Part shown: positions 7,329-15,255 of the stretch, piece after piece
Layout: every line of letters starts with the position of its first letter
Numbering within the stretch: position 1 is the first letter of the stretch
Assembly: GCF_000158915.1 (NCBI RefSeq)
Contig: NZ_GG657754.1
Location: 10,739,064 to 10,803,063, forward strand
Reading direction: 5' to 3'
Origin: Streptomyces himastatinicus ATCC 53653
GTDB lineage: Bacteria; Actinomycetota; Actinomycetes; Streptomycetales; Streptomycetaceae
DNA: 64,000 bases
Position numbers and translations under genes: made by a program
Notes under the pieces: generated by a model
Databases searched by the model: none
Told to the model about the DNA's origin: nothing
What the model saw: the letters and a program-made list of their open reading frames with translations, nothing else

Positions 7329-8882
7329 ATGAGTGCCACCTCCGCTCCGCCTCAGCCGACCGAGCCCCAGTCGAGAGCCCTGCGCACCGCGTTCCGCAGT
7401 TTCGCGGCGATCGAGAAGGTCGGTAACAAACTCCCCAACCCGTTCTGGCTGTTCTGGATCCTCGCGGGGGTCGTCGCAGTCCTCAGCGCCGTGCTGGCGG
7501 CGGTCGGCGTCAGCGCCGTGCACCCCGGCACGCACGAGACCATCAAGGTGGAGAACCTGCTCAGCAAGGACGGCCTCACCATGGCCGTCGAGGGGGCCGT
7601 CGACAACTTCGCGGCCTTCCCGCCCCTGGCCACCATCCTCACCGTGATGTTCGGCATCGCCGTCGCCGAGCGGAGCGGACTGTTCTCCGCCCTGCTGCGC
7701 CGCATGGTCGCGCGGGTGCCGGGCAGGTACCTCACCTTCGCCCTGTCGATGACGGCCATGATCAGCCATGTCGCCGGAGACGCCGCCTACGTCACCCTCA
7801 TCCCGCTGGGCGCGTTGATCTTCCGTGCGGCAGGCCGCAGCCCGGTGCTCGGCTGCATCGTCGCCTACGTCTCGATCTCCGCCGGGTACGACGCCTCCCC
7901 ATCGCTCACCACCACCGACGTACTGCTGTCCTCGATCTCCACCGCCGCCGCCCACACCATCGACGCGAACTACGTCGTCACCCCGGTGGCCAACTACTTC
8001 TTCGGGCTCGGCTCCTCCGCCCTGGTGGCCTTGGTGATCACCTTCGTCGTCGACAAGGTCCTCGCCCGCCGCTCCGACCTGGAGCCCGACGCGCCGGTCG
8101 CCGCGCCGGACGCCGCGGAGCTGGAGGCGATCGAGGTCACCGGACAGCAGCGCCGCGCGCTGCGCGTGACCGGGCTGGTCGCCATCGGCTTCATCGCGTT
8201 CCTGGCGGTGGCCATGATCCCCTCGTCCTCACCGCTGCGCGGCGAGGATGGCGGCATCGTCGACTCCCTGCTGATCGGCGGGATGGCGCTCGTCCTGGGC
8301 GTGTTCTTCGCCGTGCTCGGCACCGTCTACGGCCGGATGACCGGCACCTTCTCCGCCTCCCGCGACATCATCGCCGCGATGGTCGACGGAACCCGGTCGA
8401 TGGCGCCGATCCTGGTCCTGTTCTTCGCGATCTCCCAGTTCCTCGCCTACTTCAAGTGGACGAACATCGGCAACATCCTCGCCGTCAAGGGCGCGGAGGC
8501 GCTGCGTGGCCTGGACATGCACGGCTGGACCGTGCTGGTCGGCGTCGCCGTGCTGATCACGTTCATGAACCTCGTCATCACCAGCGGCTCCGCGCTCTGG
8601 GCGCTGGCCGCGCCGGTGCTCGTGCCCATGCTGATGCTGATCGGCATCGAACCCGAGGTCACCCAGGCCGTCTACCGCGTCGCCGACTCGGTCACCAACT
8701 GCGTCACCCCGATGAGCCCGTACTTCGTGATGGCCCTGGGCTTCATCCAGCAGTACCGCAAGTCCGCGGGCATCGGCACCCTGGCCTCCTTCACGATCCC
8801 GATCGCCGCCGCCGTCTGGGTCGTCTGGGTCGCGTTCTTCGTGGCCTGGTACCTGCTTGGCATTCCCTTCGGCGTCAGCTGA
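7329..8882 (+). CDS. abgT: AbgT-family p-aminobenzoyl-glutamate transporter
   Basis: 517 aa membrane protein with about 12 hydrophobic segments. The N-terminal signature (VGNKLPNPFWLFWIL, residues 37-51), the polar membrane stretch ISAGYDASPSL and the C-terminal ITSGSALWALAAPVLVPM followed by SVTNCVTPMSPY are characteristic of AbgT proteins. Family members import p-aminobenzoyl-glutamate, a folate breakdown product; some have been reported to export sulfonamides. The M20 peptidase 50 bp downstream fits import followed by hydrolysis. Ribosome site AAGAGG precedes the ATG. Expression is probably governed by the divergent Lrp-type regulator. Confidence 0.92.
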   Translation: MSATSAPPQPTEPQSRALRTAFRSFAAIEKVGNKLPNPFWLFWILAGVVAVLSAVLAAVGVSAVHPGTHETIKVENLLSKDGLTMAVEGAVDNFAAFPPLATILTVMFGIAVAERSGLFSALLRRMVARVPGRYLTFALSMTAMISHVAGDAAYVTLIPLGALIFRAAGRSPVLGCIVAYVSISAGYDASPSLTTTDVLLSSISTAAAHTIDANYVVTPVANYFFGLGSSALVALVITFVVDKVLARRSDLEPDAPVAAPDAAELEAIEVTGQQRRALRVTGLVAIGFIAFLAVAMIPSSSPLRGEDGGIVDSLLIGGMALVLGVFFAVLGTVYGRMTGTFSASRDIIAAMVDGTRSMAPILVLFFAISQFLAYFKWTNIGNILAVKGAEALRGLDMHGWTVLVGVAVLITFMNLVITSGSALWALAAPVLVPMLMLIGIEPEVTQAVYRVADSVTNCVTPMSPYFVMALGFIQQYRKSAGIGTLASFTIPIAAAVWVVWVAFFVAWYLLGIPFGVS

Positions 8883-8932
8883 CCCCGACTGCCGAGGAAC
8901 GTCGCCCACCACCCTCCAAGAGAAAGCAGATC

Positions 8933-10114
8933 ATGACCGCATCGCCCGCTGCCGCCCTCACCTCCCGAGCCCAGGACGTCTCGTCGGAGATCATCACCGA
9001 CATCCTGACCCTCGTCCGCCACGAGAGCAGCAGCTACGACCTGCCCGCCCTGGCGGCGGGCCTGGACCTCCTGCGGCGCCTGGCCGTCCACCGGCTCGGC
9101 CGGCCCGACCGCGAACAGCGCCACCCCGGCGGCGAGCACGGCGACACCCTCACCCTGACCTACACCGGTACCGGCGCCGGGCACGTCGCGCTCGTCGGCC
9201 ACTACGACACCGTATGGCCGACCGGCACCCTCGCCGGGTGGGAGCAGCCGGAGGCGTCCGACCACGGCCGGGAGAAGCTCAGCGGGCCGGGCATCTTCGA
9301 CATGAAGACCGGCCTGGCCCAAGGCATCTGGGCCCTGAAACTGGCCCGGGAGAGCGGCGCACCCGTGCCCACCGTCACCTTCCTCTTCAACGGCGACGAG
9401 GAGATCGGCTCCCTGTCCTCGCGACCGCTGATCGAGGAGGTCGCGCAGAAGGCCGACGTCACGCTGGTGCTGGAGCCGACCGCCCACGGCGCGGTCAAGA
9501 CCGCCCGCAAGGGCTCCGGGATCTTCCGGGTCACTGCCACCGGCGTCGAGGCGCACGCCGGGCTCGCACCTCAGAACGGGGCGAGCGCGATCACCGCGCT
9601 GTCCGAGTTCGTGGTCGCCGCCGCGGCCGTCGCCGCCCCCGACCAGGGCACCACGATCAACACCGGGCTCATCAACGGCGGCTCCGCCACCAACGTCGTC
9701 GCCGGGCAGGCCACCGCCAGCGTCGACATCCGCGTCAGCAGCGTGGCCGAACAGGCCCGTGTCGACCACGAACTGGACGCCATCCAGATCAGCGACCCCC
9801 GCGTCCGCATCGACATCGAACACACCTGGAACCGGCCGCCGATGACCCTCAACGCCGCCTCCGCCCCCCTGCTCGCCCTCGCCCGAGAGGTCGCCCGCGA
9901 GCAGGGCCGCGACGACCTGCCCGACGCCGCCGTCGGCGGCGCCAGCGACGCCAACTTCGTTGCCGCCCTCGGGCTGCCCGTACTGTGCGGCATAGGCGCG
10001 GTCGGCGACGGAGCCCACGCCCAGGGCGAGTTCATCTACCCCGACACCGTGCCCGCCCAGACCGCCCTGGTCACGGGACTGCTGGGACGACTGGCAGGAC
10101 CGCTGCGGGACTGA
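8933..10114 (+). CDS. M20 metallopeptidase, glutamate carboxypeptidase (CPG2)-like
   Basis: 393 aa. M20 metal-site motifs are visible in order: GHYDTVWPTG (first His), GIFDMKTGL (bridging Asp), NGDEEIGS (catalytic Glu), VLEPTAHG, and the C-terminal GDGAHAQGEFIY (last His). A dimerisation domain lies between about 175 and 290. The closest functional type is carboxypeptidase G2, which removes glutamate from folates and p-aminobenzoyl-glutamate. Together with AbgT it would release p-aminobenzoate and glutamate inside the cell. The ATG at 8933 has AGAAAGCAGA upstream. No signal peptide is seen, so a cytoplasmic location is likely. Confidence 0.87.
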   Translation: MTASPAAALTSRAQDVSSEIITDILTLVRHESSSYDLPALAAGLDLLRRLAVHRLGRPDREQRHPGGEHGDTLTLTYTGTGAGHVALVGHYDTVWPTGTLAGWEQPEASDHGREKLSGPGIFDMKTGLAQGIWALKLARESGAPVPTVTFLFNGDEEIGSLSSRPLIEEVAQKADVTLVLEPTAHGAVKTARKGSGIFRVTATGVEAHAGLAPQNGASAITALSEFVVAAAAVAAPDQGTTINTGLINGGSATNVVAGQATASVDIRVSSVAEQARVDHELDAIQISDPRVRIDIEHTWNRPPMTLNAASAPLLALAREVAREQGRDDLPDAAVGGASDANFVAALGLPVLCGIGAVGDGAHAQGEFIYPDTVPAQTALVTGLLGRLAGPLRD

Positions 10115-10191
10115 GCCGTGGCCTAGCGGAGCCGGGGACTTCGGGACGTGCAGGGCCTCGCCGCGGGTGGCGTGCTCGTGGGCGATGAGGC

Positions 10192-11172
10192 TTACTCGGG
10201 AGGCCGGGACGAATACGAGTCGGTGCTCACCCGGCTACGCCTCGCCACGCGAGCCGAACTTGGCCGCATGTGCTCCCGCGCCCATTCCTCGAAGCTGGTG
10301 AGGGGGATGCCGAGCTCCCTCGCGTACTGCGGGCGGCCCGGCTGGCCGACCACGTTCAGCCACTCGTGGTGGGCGCCCATCGCCGGCATTCCGGCGGCGA
10401 AGGCCTCCTCCTCGGTCATGTCCGGAGCGGACAGTCGCGTGCCCAGGGCGCGGGAGAGGGTCTCGGCGATCTCCGTCATCGACAGGTAGTCGCTCGCCAG
10501 CTCCAGCTCGACCCCGTCGAATCGCTCCGGCGCGGCGATGGCCGCGGCGGCCGCCCTGCCGATGTCGTCCACCGCGACCAGGGACAGCCGGGTCCCGGGG
10601 TTCAGGACGCTCACCAGGCCGCCCTCGATGCCGAGCGGGAACAGGAACGCCATGGACGGGAGGAAGTTCTCCATGAAGAAGCCCGGCTTGAGGAGCGTCC
10701 AGTGAGGGAAGTCGGCCGCGCGGACCCGGTCCTGGATCGCGCTCTTGGCGCCCAGGGTGGGTTCCATCGGGGCCCAGCGGCCTTCGGCCCAGCCGGGAGC
10801 CTCGGTGTGCCGCCCGGCGCCGGTGACGGACGTGTGCACGAACTGCGGCACTCCGGCGGCCTTCGCGCCCTCGACGAGGTTGACGCCCTGGGCCACCTCG
10901 CCTTCGAAGTCGAAGCCTTCCGCGGTGATGCCGGGCATCTGCACGGAGAAGACGGCGCGGGCGCCCTCGGCGGCCCGGATCACGGAATCGAGGTCGTGAA
11001 GATCGCCGGTGACCAGTTCGGCGCCGAGTGCCTCGACGGCCTTGGCCCGGTCGGTGGCCGGGTCGCGCACCAGAGCGCGGACGGGAACGTCCGCCGCGAG
11101 CAGTGCGCGGGCGGTGGCCCCGCCCTGCTTGCCGGTGGCACCGGTGACCAGGACGGGCGCGGCTGTGGACAT
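10192..11172 (-). CDS. NmrA-like NAD(P)-binding protein
   Basis: 326 aa from ATG 11172, with GGGGAG 5 nt upstream; an in-frame ATG eight codons earlier lacks a ribosome site. The N-terminal VLVTGATGKQGGATARALL (about residues 7-25) is the NAD(P) motif of atypical short-chain dehydrogenases of the NmrA/HSCARG type. The sequence ends with a basic, Ser-rich tail (after WAREHMR) that looks non-conserved. The family includes redox-sensing regulators and quinone- or azo-type reductases; the substrate is unknown. It is transcribed away from the TetR gene and probably controlled by it through the palindromes between them. Stop TAA (10194-10192). Confidence 0.83.
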   Translation of the reverse strand: MSTAAPVLVTGATGKQGGATARALLAADVPVRALVRDPATDRAKAVEALGAELVTGDLHDLDSVIRAAEGARAVFSVQMPGITAEGFDFEGEVAQGVNLVEGAKAAGVPQFVHTSVTGAGRHTEAPGWAEGRWAPMEPTLGAKSAIQDRVRAADFPHWTLLKPGFFMENFLPSMAFLFPLGIEGGLVSVLNPGTRLSLVAVDDIGRAAAAAIAAPERFDGVELELASDYLSMTEIAETLSRALGTRLSAPDMTEEEAFAAGMPAMGAHHEWLNVVGQPGRPQYARELGIPLTSFEEWAREHMRPSSARVARRSRVSTDSYSSRPPE

Positions 11173-11197
11173 GGTGCTCCCCGGGGACTCGTCCATT

Positions 11198-11248
11198 AAA
11201 CGGCGGGGCCCGCCGTTTCTGCTCCGGTACGATACGGCGGGGCCCGCC
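11198..11248. promoter_or_regulatory. Tandem palindromic operators between NmrA-like and TetR genes
   Basis: The 14-mer CGGCGGGGCCCGCC occurs at 11201-11214 and again at 11235-11248, 34 bp apart. Each copy is itself nearly palindromic; the first extends to a 21-bp palindrome with AAA/TTT flanks (11198-11218). Two such sites in a divergent promoter are a typical TetR-repressor layout. Binding is inferred. Confidence 0.65.
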
Positions 11249-11273
11249 ACTTAGCAATCCTGGAGCTGACGCC

Positions 11274-11828
11274 ATGCCCGAGCGCCAACGTGCGGACGCT
11301 CGCCGCAACTACACACGCATCCTCGCCGTGGCCGAGGAGGAGGTCGCCGCCCATGGCGCCGACGCCTCCCTGGAACAGATCGCCCGCACTGCGGGGGTCG
11401 GCTCGGCGACCGTGCGCCGCCACTTCCCCACGCGCCGCGCACTGCTGGAGGCGGTCTCCCGGAAACGCATCGACGCCCTGTGCGCCCGCGCCCACGACCT
11501 GACCGGTCGGCGCGACAGCCGGAACGCGCTCCTGGAATGGCTGAGCGACGTCGTCGCCTACTCCGTCTCCGCCCGGGGGCTGGCGGCCGCACTGGCCTAC
11601 GACGGCCCGGTGCACGAGAACGGCTGTTCGGCGGCACTGGAAGAGGCAGCAGGCCCTCTGCTGCACCGCGCCGCGCAGGAGGGCGCGGTGGCGGCGGGCG
11701 TCACGGTCGCCGACCTGATCACCCTGGTCGTCGGCATCGCCCTGGCCACGGAGCACTACCCCGACCCCGCCGCCCAGGCGGACCGGCTCTTCCGGCTGGC
11801 CGTGGCGGGGCTGAGCCCGCAGAGCTGA
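11274..11828 (+). CDS. TetR-family transcriptional regulator
   Basis: 184 aa. The N-terminal TetR helix-turn-helix covers about residues 10-57, with LEQIARTAGVGSATVRRHF as the DNA-binding motif; the remaining helical region is a ligand/dimerisation domain. ATG at 11274 with TGGAG 8 nt upstream. It lies divergent from the NmrA-like gene with two strong palindromes between, so it most likely represses both genes. The inducing ligand is unknown. Confidence 0.88.
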   Translation: MPERQRADARRNYTRILAVAEEEVAAHGADASLEQIARTAGVGSATVRRHFPTRRALLEAVSRKRIDALCARAHDLTGRRDSRNALLEWLSDVVAYSVSARGLAAALAYDGPVHENGCSAALEEAAGPLLHRAAQEGAVAAGVTVADLITLVVGIALATEHYPDPAAQADRLFRLAVAGLSPQS

Positions 11829-12031
11829 ACAAGGCTCGACCGGCGGAGTCGATGATCCTCCGGACAGGAGCTGACCAGCCCCGTCGGCGGCAGGATGGGG
11901 GCGTTCCCGTCGGATCGTTTGACGAGCACGCCACGTTCGGTGGGAGCTCCGGTGCGGACGAGGGCTGCTGTGACGAGCCACGGGTCCGCCCTGCCTGCGC
12001 CGCGCGTCCCCATAAACGAGTGGCCGTGGGC

Positions 12032-12060
12032 TTGACGCGTCCGGGAGAGATCCGATGATG
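12032..12060 (+). promoter_or_regulatory. Candidate promoter of the IclR gene (near-leaderless)
   Basis: TTGACG (12032-12037), a 17-bp spacer and ATGATG (12055-12060) resemble a housekeeping promoter with a weak -10. Transcription would start close to the GTG at 12066, giving a leaderless or nearly leaderless mRNA, which is common in Streptomyces. Rough sequence match only. Confidence 0.35.
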
Positions 12061-12065
12061 ACGAG

Positions 12066-12851
12066 GTGAGGACACAGAACGGCGAGTCGGTCCTGGCGCG
12101 GGCCGTACGGATCTTCGAGGCGTTCACGCCGGAGGAGTCGGCCCTGACCGTCTCGGAGGTCTCCCGTCGTACGGGGCTGCACGTGGCGACCGCGTCGCGC
12201 CTGGTGGCCGAGCTGGTCTCGTACGGGCTCCTGACCCGGGACGCCGACCGCCGGATCCGGGTCGGCACGCGCATGTGGGAACTGGCCACCCGGGCCTCGC
12301 CCACCCTGCCGCTGCGCAACGCGGCCATGCCGTTCCTGGAGGGCGTCCACGATGTCGTCGGCCACCACGTACAGCTCGGCGTGCTGGACGGCGACGAGGT
12401 GCTGTTCCTGGAGCGGCTGACGGCACCGGGCGCGGTCATCAACTACACCCGAATCGCGGGCCGCCTTCCGCCGCACGCCTCCTCCAGCGGTCTGGTCCTC
12501 CTCGCCCATGGCCCGGCCGACCTGCGGCGGCGGGTGCTCGACGAGCCGCTGCACCGCTACACGCCGGATACTCCGGCCACCGCGGCGCGGCTGCGGGCCG
12601 TGCTGGCCGAGGTCCGTCGGCAGGGGTACGCGTGCTGCCCCGGGTACGTGCACCCGGAGGCCCTGGGCATCGCGGCGCCGGTGCGTGACGCACGCGGTGA
12701 GGTGGTGGCCGCGCTGGCGGTGATCGTCCCGAACGAGGCCGGGGCCGCGTCCGTCGTGCCGGTGGTGCGGACCGCGGCACGTGGTGTCTCCCGGGCGCTG
12801 GGGGCGGCGGGTTCCCCGGGGCGGCCGCGCGATGCGGGTGGCCTCAACTGA
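12066..12851 (+). CDS. IclR-family transcriptional regulator
   Basis: 261 aa. N-terminal winged helix (residues 7-70, LTVSEVSRRTGLHVATASRLVAEL shortened here to its core VSRRTGLHVATASRL) and a C-terminal IclR effector domain (about 80-245, with VQLGVLDGDEVLFLERL and HASSSGLVLLAHG). IclR proteins commonly control aromatic-acid catabolism. It lies upstream of and co-directional with the ferredoxin reductase-P450 pair and is the best candidate for its regulator; a short inverted repeat lies in the following gap. The GTG start has little ribosome site, consistent with a leaderless start. Confidence 0.87.
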   Translation: MRTQNGESVLARAVRIFEAFTPEESALTVSEVSRRTGLHVATASRLVAELVSYGLLTRDADRRIRVGTRMWELATRASPTLPLRNAAMPFLEGVHDVVGHHVQLGVLDGDEVLFLERLTAPGAVINYTRIAGRLPPHASSSGLVLLAHGPADLRRRVLDEPLHRYTPDTPATAARLRAVLAEVRRQGYACCPGYVHPEALGIAAPVRDARGEVVAALAVIVPNEAGAASVVPVVRTAARGVSRALGAAGSPGRPRDAGGLN

Positions 12852-12892
12852 CGGCAGTGCGAGGGCCATCCGAGGTGCGCCGCACGTTCGTC

Positions 12893-12907
12893 TCTCACTG
12901 ATTGAGA
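12893..12907. promoter_or_regulatory. Inverted repeat upstream of the reductase-P450 operon
   Basis: TCTCA-CTGAT-TGAGA, a perfect 5-bp inverted repeat of IclR-operator-like size, sits 66 bp before the reductase start. A plausible regulator site; short enough that chance is possible. Confidence 0.35.
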
Positions 12908-12973
12908 ATGCCGTCGCGACGGCCCGTGGCGGCCGCGCATCCTGCCTGCAACCCAACGACGGGAGAGGGCAAC

Positions 12974-13981
12974 GTGGCGGGAAGCAGCGTGGTTACGGAT
13001 GCCGAGTCCGGAGTCGGCGCGGGGCAGTCGACGCCCGGGCACGCGGCAACTCTGGTGGTCGCCGCGAGGGAGCGTGTCGCCGAGGACGTCGTGTCGCTCA
13101 CCCTCGCGCGCCCGGACGGTGGCCGGTTGCCGAACTGGACACCGGGTTCCCACATCGACCTGGTGTTGCCGGAAGGGGCGACCCGGCAGTACTCCCTGTG
13201 CGGCGACCGATGGGACGCGCACACCTACCGGATCGCCGTCCTGAGGGAACCGGCGGGGCGCGGCGGCTCCGCATATGTGCACGACCGACTGCGTCCGGGG
13301 GACCGCGTCGGGGTCGGCGGCCCGCGCAACCACTTCCCCCTCGTGCCGTCGGAGAAGTACTTCTTCATCGCGGGCGGCATCGGCATCACCCCGCTGCTGC
13401 CCATGGTGCACCAGGCCGAACTGCTGGGTGCCGACTGGCAGTTGCTGTACGGCGGCCGGACCCGGGCGTCGATGGCCTTCCGCCAGGAGCTGACGGATGC
13501 CTACGGCGAGCGGGTACACGTCGTCCCGCAGGACGAACTCGGGCTGCCGGACCTCGCGGCCCTGCTGGGCACGCCGCGCCCCGGCACCAAGGTGTACTGC
13601 TGTGGCCCTGCCCCGCTGCTCGCCGCCGTCGAAGCGGCCTGCGCCGCCTGGCCGCCGTACGCCCTGCGCTTCGAGCGCTTCACCGCAGCCGCGCAGACCG
13701 GGCCGGTACGGGAGACACCCTTCGAGGTGGAGCTGCGCCGTACGGGACACACCGTCACCGTCACCCCGGAGGTCTCGGTGCTGGAGGCGGTGCGTCGCGC
13801 CGGCGCGGACGTGCTGTCCTCTTGCGAGCAGGGAACCTGCGGCACCTGCCTGACGCCGGTGCTGGAAGGGCAACCCGACCACCGGGACTCCGTCCTCACC
13901 GACCAGCAACGGAGGGCGAACGACTGCATGTTCGTGTGCGTATCCCGGTCCTGCGGCGACCGTCTCGTCCTCGATCTCTGA
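12974..13981 (+). CDS. Phthalate dioxygenase reductase/VanB-type ferredoxin reductase
   Basis: 335 aa from GTG 12974, with GGGAGAGGG 4 nt upstream. Domain order: flavin domain with RQYSLCG (71-77), NAD(P) domain with GGIGITP (134-140), and a C-terminal plant-type [2Fe-2S] domain with Cys284, Cys289, Cys292 and Cys322 (CEQGTCGTC...C). It transfers electrons from NAD(P)H through flavin and the 2Fe-2S centre to an oxygenase. The adjacent P450 is the obvious partner, as in the GcoAB guaiacol O-demethylase, although GcoB has its domains in another order. An 18-bp tandem duplication spans its stop codon. Confidence 0.9.
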   Translation: MAGSSVVTDAESGVGAGQSTPGHAATLVVAARERVAEDVVSLTLARPDGGRLPNWTPGSHIDLVLPEGATRQYSLCGDRWDAHTYRIAVLREPAGRGGSAYVHDRLRPGDRVGVGGPRNHFPLVPSEKYFFIAGGIGITPLLPMVHQAELLGADWQLLYGGRTRASMAFRQELTDAYGERVHVVPQDELGLPDLAALLGTPRPGTKVYCCGPAPLLAAVEAACAAWPPYALRFERFTAAAQTGPVRETPFEVELRRTGHTVTVTPEVSVLEAVRRAGADVLSSCEQGTCGTCLTPVLEGQPDHRDSVLTDQQRRANDCMFVCVSRSCGDRLVLDL

Positions 13982-14008
13982 GATCTCCACGATCTCTGAG
14001 ATCTCCAC
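13973..14008 (+). repeat. 18-bp tandem duplication across the reductase stop codon
   Basis: GATCTCTGAGATCTCCAC occurs twice head to tail (13973-13990 and 13991-14008). The first copy contains the last codons and TGA of the reductase gene; the second fills the gap before the P450 ribosome site. It looks like a slippage duplication. Confidence 0.85.
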
Positions 14009-14025
14009 CTTCCCGAGGAGCCATG

Positions 14026-15240
14026 ATGTCCGAGGCACTGGAGCGTGCCGTCGCGCTGCCCGTCAGTGACGCCGACCCGTTCGCCCACGAGGTCCTGCTG
14101 GACCCCGAACCGCTGCACCAGGCTCTGCGCGAGGCCGGCCCGGTCGTGTACCTGTCGCGCTACGACGTCCACGCCTTGGCCCGCTACGAGCACGTGCACG
14201 CCGCTTTGGCGGACTGGCAGCACTTCGAGTCGGGCTCCGGTGTGGGCCTGGCCAACTTCCGTCATGAGAAGCCGTGGCGCCCGCCGAGCCTGCTCCTGGA
14301 GGCCGACCCGCCACGCCACGACGCACCGCGTCGGGTGCTGAGCGAGATCCTGGCCCCGCCCGCCCTTCGCCGTCTGCGCACGAGGTGGGCCGCGGTGGCC
14401 GAGGAACTGGTCGACCAAGTCCTCCGTGACGCAACGGAGTTCGACGCCTTCGTGGCACTGGCGGAGGCGTTCCCGCTTCGTGCTTTCCCTGACGCCGTGG
14501 GCCTCGGCCCCGACGGCCGGGAGAACCTCCTGCCGTACGGAAATATGGCCTTCAACGCGTTCGGCCCGCGCAACGACCTCGTCGCGGCGGACGCCCACAG
14601 GGTGGCCGAGCTTTCGGCATGGGTGAACGCCCAGTGCACCCGGGAGGCGCTGAGTGCGGACGGCTTCGGCGCGCAGATCTGGGCCGCCGCCGACCGTGGT
14701 GATCTCACGCACGAACAGGCACCGTTGGTGGTGCGGTCCCTGCTCACCGCCGGTGTCGACACCACCGTGCACGGCCTGGCGGCCTGCCTGTACGCCTTCG
14801 CCACCCACCCCAGCGAATGGCAACGACTGCGGGAGCGGCCGGAGCTGGCGCGAACCTCCTTCGACGAAGCAGTCCGCTGGCAGTCACCCGTGCAGACCTT
14901 CTTCCGCACCGCCACCACCGACGTCACCGTTGCGGGCACGGTCGTCCCCAGAGGGACGAAGATCCTCATGTTCCTCGGCGCGGCCAACCGCGACCCGGGC
15001 CGCTGGCACGACCCCGACCGCTTCGACCTCACCCGTGACCCCTCCGGCCACGTCGGCTTCGGCATGGGCCCGCACCAGTGCGTCGGCCAGCACGTCGCCC
15101 GTCTGGAGGCCGAGGCGCTGCTGACCGCCCTGGCTCGCCGCGTCCAGCGGATCGAACTCACCGGCACACCACACCGGCACCCCAACAACACCCTGCGCTC
15201 ATGGGCAGCCCTGCCCGTGCGCGTCCAGACGGTTGCTTGA
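14026..15240 (+). CDS. Cytochrome P450, CYP199-like
   Basis: 404 aa from the second of two adjacent ATGs (14026), which gives GAGGAG a 5-nt spacing. The I-helix reads LLTAGVDTTVHGLA, the K-helix EAVRW gives the ExxR motif, and the haem loop GFGMGPHQCVG places the ligand at Cys352. Near the N-terminus, GSGVGLANFR...PWRPPSLLLEADPPRHD is close to the CYP199A group (para-substituted benzoate O-demethylases and hydroxylases). A methoxy- or alkyl-benzoate substrate is therefore likely, but not proven. Electrons should come from the reductase encoded just upstream. The gene ends 15 bp from the convergent maleylacetate reductase gene. Confidence 0.88.
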   Translation: MSEALERAVALPVSDADPFAHEVLLDPEPLHQALREAGPVVYLSRYDVHALARYEHVHAALADWQHFESGSGVGLANFRHEKPWRPPSLLLEADPPRHDAPRRVLSEILAPPALRRLRTRWAAVAEELVDQVLRDATEFDAFVALAEAFPLRAFPDAVGLGPDGRENLLPYGNMAFNAFGPRNDLVAADAHRVAELSAWVNAQCTREALSADGFGAQIWAAADRGDLTHEQAPLVVRSLLTAGVDTTVHGLAACLYAFATHPSEWQRLRERPELARTSFDEAVRWQSPVQTFFRTATTDVTVAGTVVPRGTKILMFLGAANRDPGRWHDPDRFDLTRDPSGHVGFGMGPHQCVGQHVARLEAEALLTALARRVQRIELTGTPHRHPNNTLRSWAALPVRVQTVA

Positions 15241-15255
15241 CCGGCCGCCGGTTCA

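Noticed and set aside
11829-12065. Possible gene between TetR and IclR
   Set aside because: No start with ribosome site and no protein similarity; it is better explained as a promoter region.
12781-14025. Apparent N-terminal extension of the P450 frame
   Set aside because: The frame is open upstream but overlaps the ferredoxin reductase in another frame; the P450 family starts at about 14023-14026, where GAGGAG lies.
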